From: an uncultured Cardiobacterium sp.
GTDB lineage: Bacteria > Pseudomonadota > Gammaproteobacteria > Cardiobacteriales > Cardiobacteriaceae
DNA length: 64,000 nt
Direction of reading: 5' to 3'
Assembly (NCBI RefSeq): GCF_938028825.1
Contig: NZ_CALIZP010000018.1
Location: 9,884-73,883, forward strand
Under the pieces are notes generated by a model. It ran no database searches. It worked only from the letters and a program-made list of their open reading frames with translations, and was not told the origin of the DNA. Position numbers and translations under genes: made by a program. Below, piece by piece: positions 8,143 through 16,447 of the stretch (position 1 is its first letter; the number at the start of each line of letters is the position of its first letter).

Positions 8143-8928
8143 TCAGGCGTATGTTTGATGTTCGTGGTGGAAGAGTTCGGCAAGCGCCGCGAGGCGCAGC
8201 GGGTCTTTGCCCCAGCGGGGGTGATGCAGGCAGCGCATCCACAGGAGCGGGCGCACGGCGGCGTGGATGTCGTGCACGACGGCGGGCGGCAGGCTCAGGC
8301 TGTGTTCGTGCCAGAGGCGGACGGCGGCGTCGAGGTGGCCGCGCTGTTTGAGGATGATGGCGGTGGATTGCAGGTAGCAGAGGTAGTCGCGGCTTTCGCA
8401 GGCGGTGAAGGGCAGGTACTGTCCGGGGTCTTCTTCAAAGTCGATGAAGCCGGTGGTGCCGTCGGGGCAGGCGATGATGTTGCGCGCAAAGGGTTCGCTC
8501 AGGTATTGCCCGCGTTCATGCACGGCGCGGATGGCGGCGAGACCCTGTTGCCAGCGGGCGAGGTCGTCGGCTTCGTGTTCGATGCGCTCCAGCAGGGTGT
8601 GTTCGCCGAGGTGGGTGAACATGATGCCGTCCGCCGTGCGCGCGAGCAGATGCGGCACGTGGATACCGTGCGCTTCCAGGGTTTGCAGCCGCCCGGCCTC
8701 GGTCGCGATGACGGCGCGGCCACCGGGATTGGGCACGGGTTTGAGCGCATTGAGGTGGAAAATGGCGGCGAAGTAGCCGATCAGGGTATAGCGCCACTGC
8801 GGGATACTTTTCCCTGCTTTACGTACCCAGACGGTTTCACCGCTGGCAAGGGTATGGCGGGCGATGTTGGTGGTTTGCCGGGGAAGGATGGCGGCGAGTG
8901 CCGCCCGGTAGGGGTCGTTGGTTTTCAT
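8143..8928 (-). CDS. kinase-fold (BUD32/lipopolysaccharide-kinase-like) protein
   Basis: 261 aa. The layout is that of small bacterial protein-kinase-like proteins: a nucleotide-loop region with a basic VWVRKAGK, an ATEAGRLQTLEAHGIHVPHLL segment typical of the kinase N-lobe/hinge, then the C-lobe FARNIIACPDGTTGFIDFEEDP. The DFE metal-binding motif is present. The catalytic loop H-G-D motif is not visible (YLSEPFARNI stands in its place), so activity is doubtful. Head of a leftward unit with the two small ORFs downstream. Substrate unknown. Confidence 0.65.
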   Translation of the reverse strand: MKTNDPYRAALAAILPRQTTNIARHTLASGETVWVRKAGKSIPQWRYTLIGYFAAIFHLNALKPVPNPGGRAVIATEAGRLQTLEAHGIHVPHLLARTADGIMFTHLGEHTLLERIEHEADDLARWQQGLAAIRAVHERGQYLSEPFARNIIACPDGTTGFIDFEEDPGQYLPFTACESRDYLCYLQSTAIILKQRGHLDAAVRLWHEHSLSLPPAVVHDIHAAVRPLLWMRCLHHPRWGKDPLRLAALAELFHHEHQTYA

Positions 8929-9145
8929 GATGGCGGTTGCGGGTGCGTTGTTATGGGCGGCACGGTAACGCGCGCGGTGATGGGGCGCAAATTTTTGTGG
9001 CAGGTGTCGGCGGACGAATTTTTACGGCCTGCCGCAGCGGCGGTACTGAATTTCCGGCTTTTGTGGAGACGTTGCCTGCAACGTCGCAAAAACGGGGAAG
9101 TGCGCGGTCATTCCGCCGGGCGTTGTTCCTGGGCAAGGGCGAAGG

Positions 9146-9173
9146 AAAAAACCGCGCCGGGGCGCGGTTTTTT
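9146..9173. terminator. strong bidirectional terminator
   Basis: A 13-bp stem AAAAAACCGCGCC / GGCGCGGTTTTTT with loop GG, ending the leftward DASS operon just after its stop. The 217 bases from 8929 to 9145 hold nothing else I can name. Confidence 0.9.
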
Positions 9174-9182
9174 GTCACGCGT

Positions 9183-10586
9183 TTACAGCCAGTGCACGGT
9201 GGCGAAGACCCAGAGGATGATGAGGACGGGGCCGATCAGGCCGATGCTGATACCGCCCAGGCGGAATTCGGACTGTTTGAGCAATCCGGTGCTGTAAGCG
9301 ATGGCGTTCGGCGGGGTGGAGACCGGCAGGAACAGCGCACACGATGCCGAGAGGCCGATGACCAGCGGCAGGATGAGCGGGTTGGCGTTGCCGGCGATGG
9401 CCGCCGAGGAGAGGGCGACGGGGACGAGGATAGCGGTCGCCGCCGTGTTGCTCATGAAGTTGGAGAGGCCGACGGTGACGAGGGCGAAGAGGATGACGAG
9501 CAGGTAGAAATTGACGTGGATGTGTTGCAGTTTTTCGACGTAGTAGTTGGCGAGATGGTGTTCTTCGATGGCAAGGCCCAGAGCGAGGCCGCCGGCGACC
9601 AGCATCAGGGTGTCCCACGGCAGGGCGCGCACGTCTTTGCCGGTGAGGACGCCGGTGAGCGTCAGGCCGGCAATCGGGATGCCGGAGGCAACGGCGACAG
9701 GGATGCCGAATTTTTTGCCTGCCAGCCACAGGAACAGGGTCAGCACGAGGATGATGAGGGTGATGATTTCTTGCAGTTTGCTGACTTCACGCGGCGCGTC
9801 GGGTTCGGCGTAGAGGAAGGCGGTGTCGAGTTTTTCGCTGCCGACCTGGTAGGCGCTGACGAGGATGCGCCAGAAGACGAGGGTGAGGACGATGGCAAGC
9901 GGCATGCCAACGAGCATCCAGCCGGGGAAGGAGATGTGGATGCCCTGTCCGGCCAGCGCGCCCATGGTGATGGCGTTTGGCGGCGAGCCGACCGGGGTGC
10001 CGATGCCGCCGATGGAGGCGGCGGCGGGGATGCCGAGCAGCAGGGCGCGGGCGAAGTTGCTCTTGGCATTGGTGTAGAGGGGGGCGGCGGTTGCGATCAT
10101 CATCGCGGTGGTGGCGGTGTTGCTCATCAGCATGGAGATGCAGGCGGTGGCGAGCATGAGGCCGAGCAGGACGTAGCGCGATTGCCGCCCGAAATGCGGC
10201 AGGAGTTTTTGCAGCAGTTTGTAGTCGAGGCGGGTTTTTTTCATGCCTTCGGCGAGGAAGAAGCCGCCGAGGAAGAGGATGATGATGCTGTCCGACCATT
10301 TGCGCACGTAAATATCGACGTTGATGCCGTCTTCTTTGCCGAGGGCGAAGACGAGGAAGCCGACGATGAAGATGCCGACGGCAAACGGCGCGGCCGCCTC
10401 TGTCACCCACAGCAGCACGGCGAAGTAGAGCAGGAAGAGCACGCAGTGCTGCGCGTAGGTGAAATTGTCGCCGGCGGTCACAAGCATCAGCACGAGGGCG
10501 ATGGCGAGCGAGGCGGCGAAGAGGAAGATGCGCTTTGTCGCCTCCGGCGGCAGGGCGAAAATGCTGTTGGGGTTGCGTGGTTTCAT
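9183..10586 (-). CDS. DASS-family (SLC13) anion symporter
   Basis: 467 aa, about 12 membrane segments. DASS features are clear: MSNTATTAMMIATAAPL, the first SNT region with GGIGTPVGSPPNAI, and the second symmetrical pair MSNTAATAILVPVA / PVSTPPNAIAYSTG. These are the Na+ and carboxylate sites of di/tricarboxylate, and in some members sulfate, carriers. The start at 10586 has AGGAG upstream; the frame extends further but into yjjB. It follows yjjB by 19 bases and is the last gene of the cysE-desulfurase-yjjPB operon. Substrate uncertain: dicarboxylate is most likely, sulfate possible from context. Confidence 0.88.
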   Translation of the reverse strand: MKPRNPNSIFALPPEATKRIFLFAASLAIALVLMLVTAGDNFTYAQHCVLFLLYFAVLLWVTEAAAPFAVGIFIVGFLVFALGKEDGINVDIYVRKWSDSIIILFLGGFFLAEGMKKTRLDYKLLQKLLPHFGRQSRYVLLGLMLATACISMLMSNTATTAMMIATAAPLYTNAKSNFARALLLGIPAAASIGGIGTPVGSPPNAITMGALAGQGIHISFPGWMLVGMPLAIVLTLVFWRILVSAYQVGSEKLDTAFLYAEPDAPREVSKLQEIITLIILVLTLFLWLAGKKFGIPVAVASGIPIAGLTLTGVLTGKDVRALPWDTLMLVAGGLALGLAIEEHHLANYYVEKLQHIHVNFYLLVILFALVTVGLSNFMSNTAATAILVPVALSSAAIAGNANPLILPLVIGLSASCALFLPVSTPPNAIAYSTGLLKQSEFRLGGISIGLIGPVLIILWVFATVHWL

Positions 10587-10605
10587 AGGATCTCCTGAGG
10601 GTTGG

Positions 10606-11094
10606 TTAGACAACGGGTTTTTGGCGGTAGTACAGTAGCCCCGGCAACGCCAGGCCGAAGACGAGCGCGGCGAGCAGGAAGCCGGTTTGCACGAATTGTT
10701 CGACCATCGTCGCGAAGCGTTCCGGCGAGTAGCCTTCTTTTTCGATGAGCACCAGCGCCAGCATGGCGCGGTAGGCGGAGAGGCCGGGGAACATCGGGAT
10801 GACGGCGGCGACGGTGAACACTTTGGGGTGGGCTCGGTGGTATCTGCGCGCCAGCCACACGCCGAGCGCGCCAATCAGCGAGGCGGCGAAGAAGGTGGCG
10901 AAGATGGGGCTGACGTCGAGCAGTTGCAGCGCGGTGCGCGTGCTGTGGCCGAGTGCACCGAGGGCGGCACAGAATTTGAGCGCGCGCAGCGGCACGTTGA
11001 AGAGCAGGGCGAAGCCGACCGCCGGCACGGCGGCAAAGCAGGCGTCGTTTACGAGCAGAAGGAGGATTTCCAGCGGGTTCATGCCGTCCATCAT
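10606..11094 (-). CDS. yjjB: ThrE-family exporter, small subunit (YjjB-like)
   Basis: 162 aa with four or five membrane segments (LEILLLLVNDACFAAVPAVGFALLFNVP..., ATFFAASLIGALGVWLARRY, VIPMFPGLSAYRAML). PMFPGLSAY is the signature of the ThrE C-terminal (DUF3815) half. It pairs with the DUF1212-type YjjP upstream: the ATG at 11094 overlaps the yjjP TGA as ATGA. In E. coli YjjP-YjjB is reported as a succinate exporter, and the single-chain homologue ThrE exports threonine and serine. Confidence 0.9.
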   Translation of the reverse strand: MMDGMNPLEILLLLVNDACFAAVPAVGFALLFNVPLRALKFCAALGALGHSTRTALQLLDVSPIFATFFAASLIGALGVWLARRYHRAHPKVFTVAAVIPMFPGLSAYRAMLALVLIEKEGYSPERFATMVEQFVQTGFLLAALVFGLALPGLLYYRQKPVV

Positions 11095-11882
11095 ACGCCG
11101 CCGCTCCAGTTGTCGATACCGAGCAGCGCCAGCGCCGAGACGATGCCGAGGCAGGTGCCGAGGGTGAGCACGGTGGCGAGCGCCCAGCGGCCGATGCCCA
11201 TGTTCATGTAGCCTTTCAGCACGTCGGAAAGCGAGTTGATCAGCGGGAAGCCGGGAACGAGCATCAGTACGGCAGCGGCCATCGCGATATGCGGGTCGTT
11301 GCCGATGTGGTAACGCACGCCGAGGCCGGCAATCAGGCTGGTGAGGAAGGCGGTCGCCATGAAGACCAGCGCCATGTTGAAATGCAGCCCGGCCAGCCAT
11401 TGCCGCAGCCGCATCCCGCACAGGCTGGCGGCGAAGGTGAGGCCGCACACCGCCCAGTCGCCGCCGGAGAGCCGTGCGAAGCAGGCGCAGGACAGCGCCA
11501 CCATGAAAAGCACGAGCTGCGGCGGGTAGCTGCGCGGTTGCAGACTGGTGAGCGCATCGTGCACGGCGGCGCGGTCCATCTCGCCGTTTTCGGCGGCGAG
11601 CATGATGCGCTGCACCTCGCTGACCACGGTCATGTTCACGCCGCGATCAACATTGCGCCGCGCGGTGGTGATGCAGAAGTGGTTGAACAGGGTGGTGAAA
11701 ACGATGGAATTGGCGGTAAGCGCGCAATCGACGCGCGTCGCCCCCAGCGCGTAGCCGAGGCGGGTCGAAACATCGACCACCACCTTGCTTTCCGCGCCGT
11801 ATTGCAGGAGCAGCAGCGCCGCCTGAATGCACAGGCGGGTCACGTCGTGCTGCGCCTCTTCATCAAGAATGATCATGGGCAA
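11091..11882 (-). CDS. yjjP: ThrE-family exporter, large subunit (YjjP-like)
   Basis: 263 aa. The N-terminal cytoplasmic part (to about residue 130, including LLLQYGAESKVVVDVSTRLGYALG) is followed by about five membrane segments and VLMLVPGFPLINSLSDVLKGYMNMGIGR. This is the classical DUF1212/ThrE N-terminal half. Its start overlaps the cysteine desulfurase 3' end by 20 bases and its stop overlaps yjjB by 4. Sitting between cysteine genes and a DASS carrier, its cargo here may be an amino acid or a dicarboxylate. Confidence 0.9.
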   Translation of the reverse strand: MPMIILDEEAQHDVTRLCIQAALLLLQYGAESKVVVDVSTRLGYALGATRVDCALTANSIVFTTLFNHFCITTARRNVDRGVNMTVVSEVQRIMLAAENGEMDRAAVHDALTSLQPRSYPPQLVLFMVALSCACFARLSGGDWAVCGLTFAASLCGMRLRQWLAGLHFNMALVFMATAFLTSLIAGLGVRYHIGNDPHIAMAAAVLMLVPGFPLINSLSDVLKGYMNMGIGRWALATVLTLGTCLGIVSALALLGIDNWSGGV

Positions 11883-13011
11883 GTGCCTCCAAAAACGCCA
11901 TCAGGCGGGACACATCCCCGCTTGATGTGGTATGCGACAGGCTGATGCGCAGGCTGTGCGCCGCTGCGTCATGCAGCCCCATCGCCTGCAAGACGTGTGA
12001 CCCTTCTGCGGCAGAAGTGCAGGCCGAGCCCGCTGCCAGCGCAATCTGCGCCGCATCCGCCTGACGCAGCGCCTCGCCTGAGGGTACACCGGTAAAGAGA
12101 TTCACGATATGCGGCACTTGCGGCGTCTGCGGCGGCACGTTCACGTGCATGAACGCCGGTAGGGCGGCGAGCAGTTGCGCGCGCCTGGCGGCAACCGTTG
12201 CCCCGTTCGCCTCGCGTCCTGCTTCCGCCTGCGCGGCAGCAGCGACAAAGGCGCGTATCAACGCCAGCGGTGATGTGCCGCTGCGGCGGCTGCGTTCCTG
12301 CCCGCCGCCGTGAGCCAGCGCCTGCAAACGCATTTTCGGCAGGCGGCGCACAAAGAGCGCACCGATACCCTGCGGCGCGCCGCATTTGTGCCCGGAAAAG
12401 CTGACCAGGTCGGCATCCCAGGCGCGCACGTCCACCGGCAACTTGCCCAGCGCCTGCGCCGCGTCCACATGGAATTTCGCCCCCGCCGCATGGACACGGG
12501 CGGCAATCGCGGCAAGTGGCTGCACCACGCCCGTTTCATTATTCACGGCCATGACGCTAACCAGCGTCGGCGCGGTTTGCAAGGCGGCATTGAGGGCGTC
12601 CATATCCAGCAGACCGTCGCGCTGCACCGGCAGCACCGTCACCTTCGCTGTTTTCGCCAACGCTGCCGCCGTATCCAGCACCGCCTTGTGCTCCGTCTGC
12701 ACCGTGAGCAGATGCGGCTGCTTGACGCCGTGGTACCACAGCGCGCCTTTCAGGGCGAGGTTATCCGCCTCCGTTGCGCCGCTGGTGAAGACCACCTCGC
12801 GCGGGTCGGCATGGATGACCGCTGCAAACTGCGCCCGCGCCGCTTCCAGCGCCTGTCTGGCGGCAAGGCCGGGGGCATAAGTCGCGCCGGTGTTGGCAGG
12901 GAAGCGGGATAACGTCTCGACGAATACCGCGAGCGCTGCCTCAGTCACCGGCACCGTCGCGGCAAAATCAAAATACGCCCAGCCGTCAAGGCTGCCGTCA
13001 ATTGCGGCCAT
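11863..13011 (-). CDS. cysteine desulfurase (NifS/IscS family)
   Basis: 382 aa, PLP-dependent; it takes sulfur from cysteine for Fe-S clusters or thiolation. Features: FTSGATEADNLALKGA, QTEHKAVLDT, VSVMAVNNETGVVQPL, HVDAAQALGKLPVDV, the PLP lysine in SFSGHKCGAPQGIGAL, and the mobile-loop catalytic cysteine in GSACTSAAEGSHVLQAMG. The start at 13011 overlaps cysE by 14 bases. No IscU, HscA or IscR is linked. Housekeeping Fe-S, tRNA thiolation or cysteine turnover are all possible. Confidence 0.92.
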   Translation of the reverse strand: MAAIDGSLDGWAYFDFAATVPVTEAALAVFVETLSRFPANTGATYAPGLAARQALEAARAQFAAVIHADPREVVFTSGATEADNLALKGALWYHGVKQPHLLTVQTEHKAVLDTAAALAKTAKVTVLPVQRDGLLDMDALNAALQTAPTLVSVMAVNNETGVVQPLAAIAARVHAAGAKFHVDAAQALGKLPVDVRAWDADLVSFSGHKCGAPQGIGALFVRRLPKMRLQALAHGGGQERSRRSGTSPLALIRAFVAAAAQAEAGREANGATVAARRAQLLAALPAFMHVNVPPQTPQVPHIVNLFTGVPSGEALRQADAAQIALAAGSACTSAAEGSHVLQAMGLHDAAAHSLRISLSHTTSSGDVSRLMAFLEALAHDHS

Positions 13012-13663
13012 GGCCCTGCCTCAACGCCGCGTTTTCCGCTTCCAGCTTCGCCACGCGCTCGCTTAACTGCTCCAGCATCGTCATCACCGGATCGGGCGCA
13101 TCATGCCCGACCGCATAAGCCTCAAACTTCTCGCCGTCTTCATTACGGATGCGCACCGCCCGCGCGGGGACGCCGACCACCGTCGTGTACGACTCCACAT
13201 CCTTCACCACCACTGCGTTGCTGCCAACGCGGGCATGATCATGCACCGTAACCGCGCCGAGCACCTTCGCACCCGCGCCGAGGATGACATTCGAGCCAAT
13301 GGTGGGGTGACGCTTGCCTTCGTTCCAGGTCGTGCCGCCGAGCGTTACCCCCTGATACATACTGACATCGTCGCCAAGCTCCGCCGTCTCGCCGATGACG
13401 ATGCCCATGCCGTGATCAATAAAAAAACGCCGCCCGACGCGCACCGCCGGATGAATCTCCACCCCCGTCGTCCAGCGCGACCACAGCGACAGCCAGCGCG
13501 CCAGCCAGTGCAGGCCGAGCCCCCACAGCGCGTGCTGCATGCGGTAATGCACCACGGCGCGGAAACCCGAATGCAGGGTCAGCACCGCCCAGCGGCTGCG
13601 CACCGCCGGATCACGCGCGAACACCACGGAAAAATCCTCGCGTACCAATTGGAACCAGTTCAT
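12998..13663 (-). CDS. cysE: serine O-acetyltransferase, short (EpsC-type)
   Basis: 221 aa. Transfers acetyl from acetyl-CoA to serine, the first step to cysteine. The N-terminal helical part is short compared with E. coli CysE. The left-handed beta-helix carries the hexapeptide repeats and active-site segment IHPAVRVGRRFFIDHGMGIVIGETAELGDDVSMYQGVTLGG, followed by RHPTIGSNVILGAGAKVLG. The C-terminal tail (VMTMLEQLSERVAKLEAENAAL) is a coiled coil. First gene of the operon, with TATAAT at 13724-13719 and GAGG before the ATG. Confidence 0.94.
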   Translation of the reverse strand: MNWFQLVREDFSVVFARDPAVRSRWAVLTLHSGFRAVVHYRMQHALWGLGLHWLARWLSLWSRWTTGVEIHPAVRVGRRFFIDHGMGIVIGETAELGDDVSMYQGVTLGGTTWNEGKRHPTIGSNVILGAGAKVLGAVTVHDHARVGSNAVVVKDVESYTTVVGVPARAVRIRNEDGEKFEAYAVGHDAPDPVMTMLEQLSERVAKLEAENAALRQGHGRN

Positions 13664-13718
13664 ATCATCGCCTCGTTATGCAGAATAAAGCGGTCGCCCG
13701 CAGGAAAAACAGGGCGCG

Positions 13719-13749
13719 ATTATATAGCGGGGCAGGGCGCATCAGACAA
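13719..13749 (-). promoter_or_regulatory. promoter of the cysE operon
   Basis: A -10 TATAAT at 13724-13719, preceded by TATA, with a possible -35 TTGTCT at 13749-13744 (19-base spacer). The -35 box lies inside the 3' end of the upstream gene. Confidence 0.6.
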
Positions 13750-14620
13750 ACGCGGCGCTGGCCGGGTCGTAGCGCACTTTGGTAATACTGCCGTCGCGGA
13801 TTCTTTGCACCGCTTCATGAATCATCGGCAGCGGCACGAGAAACCATTCTTTGGGCTGCACCGGATTGCCGAAGCGGTCGCTAATCGCAATATCGAGTTG
13901 TGCGGCGGCAAATACCTGATGCAATAATTTTTCCAGCCGCCACGGATTGATATTGGCCAACCGATACTCGGCGACGATTTCCACATCCGCCAACAAAAAA
14001 GTGGCATCATGCCCGGCATGGGCAATACGCGTTTTGACCTCGCCACCGGTCACGCCAATCTTGTGAATCAATTCCCGGTTTTTCGCAATATAGGCATCTG
14101 TGGACAAACTGCGCAAGACATAAATCGTACCGCTCGCCACATCTTCATCTTCCGCACTATCGCCAAACAGCGCGCCATCATCCCCGCGCATAGCAATACG
14201 GCGTCCGCCGTCATCCTTATATAAAGCACGCTGCAACGAACGCCGCAGCATGGCGCTTTCCGTCCGGTTATCAAAAATCACCCGCAGGCGGGCATCCTCA
14301 TGGCCGCTCTGATTTTCAAAAATCTCGCCGACGGCGGCAACATAAGCCATTTGCCCGCTGAGGATAAAAAAATCCCCCTGCTCGATGCGCACCCGAATGC
14401 CGGCATCCTTCTTGAACGGTTTGGCAGCCCGCACGCCATCCTGCAAATCCCGGCGCACAGCGGCAAAGAGCGGGGCGAATAAATCGAAATCCCGACACGG
14501 CTGCCTTTCGGCAATAAATTCCGGTGCATGATAGGGACGGACATGGGTCAGGCGGGTAATATCATCCCCGGCATCCTGCCGTATATCCGCCAATTCGGCA
14601 AGCAATGCTTCATCGCTCAA
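13742..14620 (-). CDS. GIY-YIG nuclease-domain protein (T5orf172/MUG113 type)
   Basis: 292 aa. The N-terminal 160 residues are a mixed domain, DDITRLTHVRPYHAPEFIAER to DNRTESAMLRRSLQRALYKDD. The GIY-YIG core follows: GTIYVLRS in place of GxIYxL, KIGVTGGEVKTRI in place of the YIG/R part, then AEYRLANINPWRLEKLLHQVF and the C-terminal WF motif PKEWFLVPLPMIHEAV. This is the layout of T5orf172-type domains seen in mobile or defence-related proteins. It is a single gene with no restriction or phage genes beside it. Activity uncertain. Confidence 0.75.
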   Translation of the reverse strand: MSDEALLAELADIRQDAGDDITRLTHVRPYHAPEFIAERQPCRDFDLFAPLFAAVRRDLQDGVRAAKPFKKDAGIRVRIEQGDFFILSGQMAYVAAVGEIFENQSGHEDARLRVIFDNRTESAMLRRSLQRALYKDDGGRRIAMRGDDGALFGDSAEDEDVASGTIYVLRSLSTDAYIAKNRELIHKIGVTGGEVKTRIAHAGHDATFLLADVEIVAEYRLANINPWRLEKLLHQVFAAAQLDIAISDRFGNPVQPKEWFLVPLPMIHEAVQRIRDGSITKVRYDPASAAFV

Positions 14621-14708
14621 TACGGCGTTATCCTTTGATGACGGGCCCGGTATTTGCGCCGCCCGGCCTCTGTCATACTAATCCCAAGAAATAAAACGAC
14701 GTTCGCAG

Positions 14709-14758
14709 GGCGGGTTTCAGCCCACCATCCGCATGGTTTCGGCGGGCTGAAGCCCGCC
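14709..14758. repeat. dispersed GGCGGGTTTCAGCCC inverted repeat
   Basis: 15-base arms (14709-14723 and 14744-14758) match at 14 of 15 positions across a 20-base loop. The same arm sequence occurs at 49607-49658, and a short form (GGTGGGCTGAAACCCACC) occurs twice inside the RbbA-like gene. It lies in the gap between the GIY-YIG gene and a MITE. Confidence 0.8.
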
Positions 14759-14790
14759 ATATGGCAAGTTATTTTTTGATTTTGGTATTA

Positions 14791-14951
14791 GGGTTTGTTG
14801 ACACTCAACGTTGCGGCGGCTTTTCGGCCAAAATCCGGCAGCTGCCGCGTTACAAATGCGCGCAAGGTGTCCAACCTTACTGCGCTTTTTGCCTTGCATC
14901 TGCCGTTTTTGCCGCAAAAATCCGCTGCGCAGGTCGAATGTCAACTGCCCC
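14791..14951 (+). mobile_element. 161-bp palindromic MITE-like element, copy 1
   Basis: Begins GGGTTTGTTGACA and ends with its imperfect complement (TGTCAACTGCCCC), flanked by TA at 14789-14790 and 14952-14953. It has the same length as copies 2 and 3 and the same orientation as copy 3. The two halves are imperfectly complementary along their whole length, so a transcript would fold into one long hairpin. It has no transposase. The right boundary TA plus the first element base form the TAG stop of the broken aldo/keto reductase. Confidence 0.88.
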
Positions 14952-15872
14952 TAGAAGGTCGAAAAGCGTTCGGCTTTGTCCAGGGCACGGATTTTTGCCA
15001 TGTCGTCGCTCAGGCTGAAGTCGAAGATGTCGATGTTTTCTTTGATGTGTTTCGGGTTGCGCGAGCCGGGGATGGCGATGTTGCCGTCCTGGATGTGCCA
15101 GCGCAGGATGATTTGTGCCGGGGTTTTGCCGTGTTTTCTGCCAGCGCGGCGATGACCGGGTCTTTGAACAGGGTTTGTGTGCCGCCTTTGCCATAGCGGT
15201 TGCGGCCGCCGAGCGGGTACCAGGTTTCCAGCACGGTGCCGTAGCGCGCGAGGGTGGGTTTGAGGGCGCGCCACTGGTTGTAGGGATGGGTTTCGTTTTG
15301 CACGACGGCGGGCGGGATGGTCGCGTTTTTCATGATGGCGGCGATTTCTTTTTCGTAGTAGTTGGAGAGGCCGATGGAGCGGATTTTGCCCGCTTTGACG
15401 GCGTTTTCCATCGCCGTGTAGGCATCGCTGTCGTGCGGCGCGGGATGGTGCAGCAGCACGAGGTCGATGTAGTCGGTGTCGAGCGTTTCAGCATGGCGTT
15501 GATTTCGGCGGGGGCGTTGGCGAAGTCGTCCGTCCACAGTTTGCTGGTGAGGAAGATGTTCGCGCGCGGTACGCCGGATTTTTTGATGGCGCGGCCGACG
15601 GCTTCTTCGTTGCCGTAGATGTGGGCGGTGTCGATGAGGCGGTAGCCGTCTTTGAGCGCGGCGAGAACGGCGGCTTCGGCGTCGGCGTCGCTGAGGGTGA
15701 AGACGCCGAGGCCGATGATGGGCATGGTGTGGCCGTCGTTGAGGGTGACGCTGCGGCTGCCGGGGTTGAAGGCCGGGGCTTTGTTTTCCGTCGCGGCGGT
15801 CGGGACGGTCTGCGCGAGGGCGGCGCTGCCGAGGCCGAGGACGATGAGCAGAGTGGCGGGTCGTCTTTTCAT
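14951..15872 (-). pseudogene. exported aldo/keto reductase, two frameshifts
   Basis: A signal peptide (MKRRPATLLIVLGLGSAALAQT) is followed by a full AKR sequence with the catalytic tetrad in place: Asp and Tyr in YRLIDTAHIYGNEEAVG, Lys in LTSKLW, His in LVLLHHP. The frame is lost after INAMLKR at about 15485, where one base is missing before LDTDYIDLV. It is lost again at about 15128 in an AAAACCCC run, before TPAQIILRWHIQDGNIAIPGS. It ends ERFSTF and then TAG, formed by the MITE copy 1 boundary. Third gene of the exported-oxidoreductase unit at 14951-17176. Confidence 0.85.
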
Positions 15873-15981
15873 GGCGGGCTCCTGTGGGTGGGATGGGTTT
15901 TGTCGCTGCTGCGGTTGGTCTGTGCCGCTTGCGACAAGCGGGACAGATACGGGGTTCCTGGATGGCCGCCAAGCGGCGTGG

Positions 15982-16443
15982 TCAGAAGGTGCTGGCGACG
16001 GCTTTGGCGATTTTCCACTGGCCGTTTTCTTTGATGACGGTGATGTCCAGTTGCAGCGGCCAGCGGCCTTCCATGCCCCAGATGTGGGCGGTGTTCCAGG
16101 CCCGGCCGATGATGCGGCCGGACGCGCCGTCGGCTTCCGCCTGAACGCTCACTTCGTCTATCTGCCGGTAGCGCATTTGTCCGCTGCGGATGTGTTCCAG
16201 CCATTCGGCGCGGGGCTGGATGTAGCCGGTCATGTGGGTCAGGGTGAAGTCAGGGGTGAGCATCGCGTCCAGCGTCACGGTGTCGGCGGCGGTCATCGCT
16301 TGGTTGAAGGCGCGGTAGAGCGCGGTGAGTTCCCGGTCGGCGGCGGTTTGGCTCGGCATGGCGGTTTCCGGTGGTGGGGCGGCGGTGGCCGGGGTGCCGC
16401 CCGCAAGCAGGGCGGCGAGGAGGAGGGTCGCGAGGGGTTTCAT
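15982..16443 (-). CDS. exported SnoaL/NTF2-like protein
   Basis: 153 aa. A Sec signal peptide (MKPLATLLLAALLAGGTPATAA) is followed by an NTF2-like (DUF4440/SnoaL) cone fold: RELTALYRAFNQAMTAADTVTLDAMLTPDFTLTHMTGYIQPRAEWL, GRAWNTAHIWGMEGRWPLQLDITVIKENGQWKIA. The family binds small hydrophobic molecules or acts as an isomerase; the ligand is unknown. The start is only 4 bases after the stop of the upstream Tat-type dehydrogenase, so the two are co-translated. Confidence 0.8.
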   Translation of the reverse strand: MKPLATLLLAALLAGGTPATAAPPPETAMPSQTAADRELTALYRAFNQAMTAADTVTLDAMLTPDFTLTHMTGYIQPRAEWLEHIRSGQMRYRQIDEVSVQAEADGASGRIIGRAWNTAHIWGMEGRWPLQLDITVIKENGQWKIAKAVASTF

Positions 16444-16447
16444 CGGC

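Noticed and set aside
13742..14620. GIY-YIG protein as part of a defence or restriction system
   Set aside because: No methyltransferase, helicase or other defence gene lies beside it; the domain alone is not enough.
14717..14944. Small ORFs inside the MITE copies (minus strand at 14717-14944 and 31931-32155, plus strand at 31239-31679)
   Set aside because: They are translations of the palindromic element (LRSGFLRQK and similar) and extend by chance into flanks; not genes.
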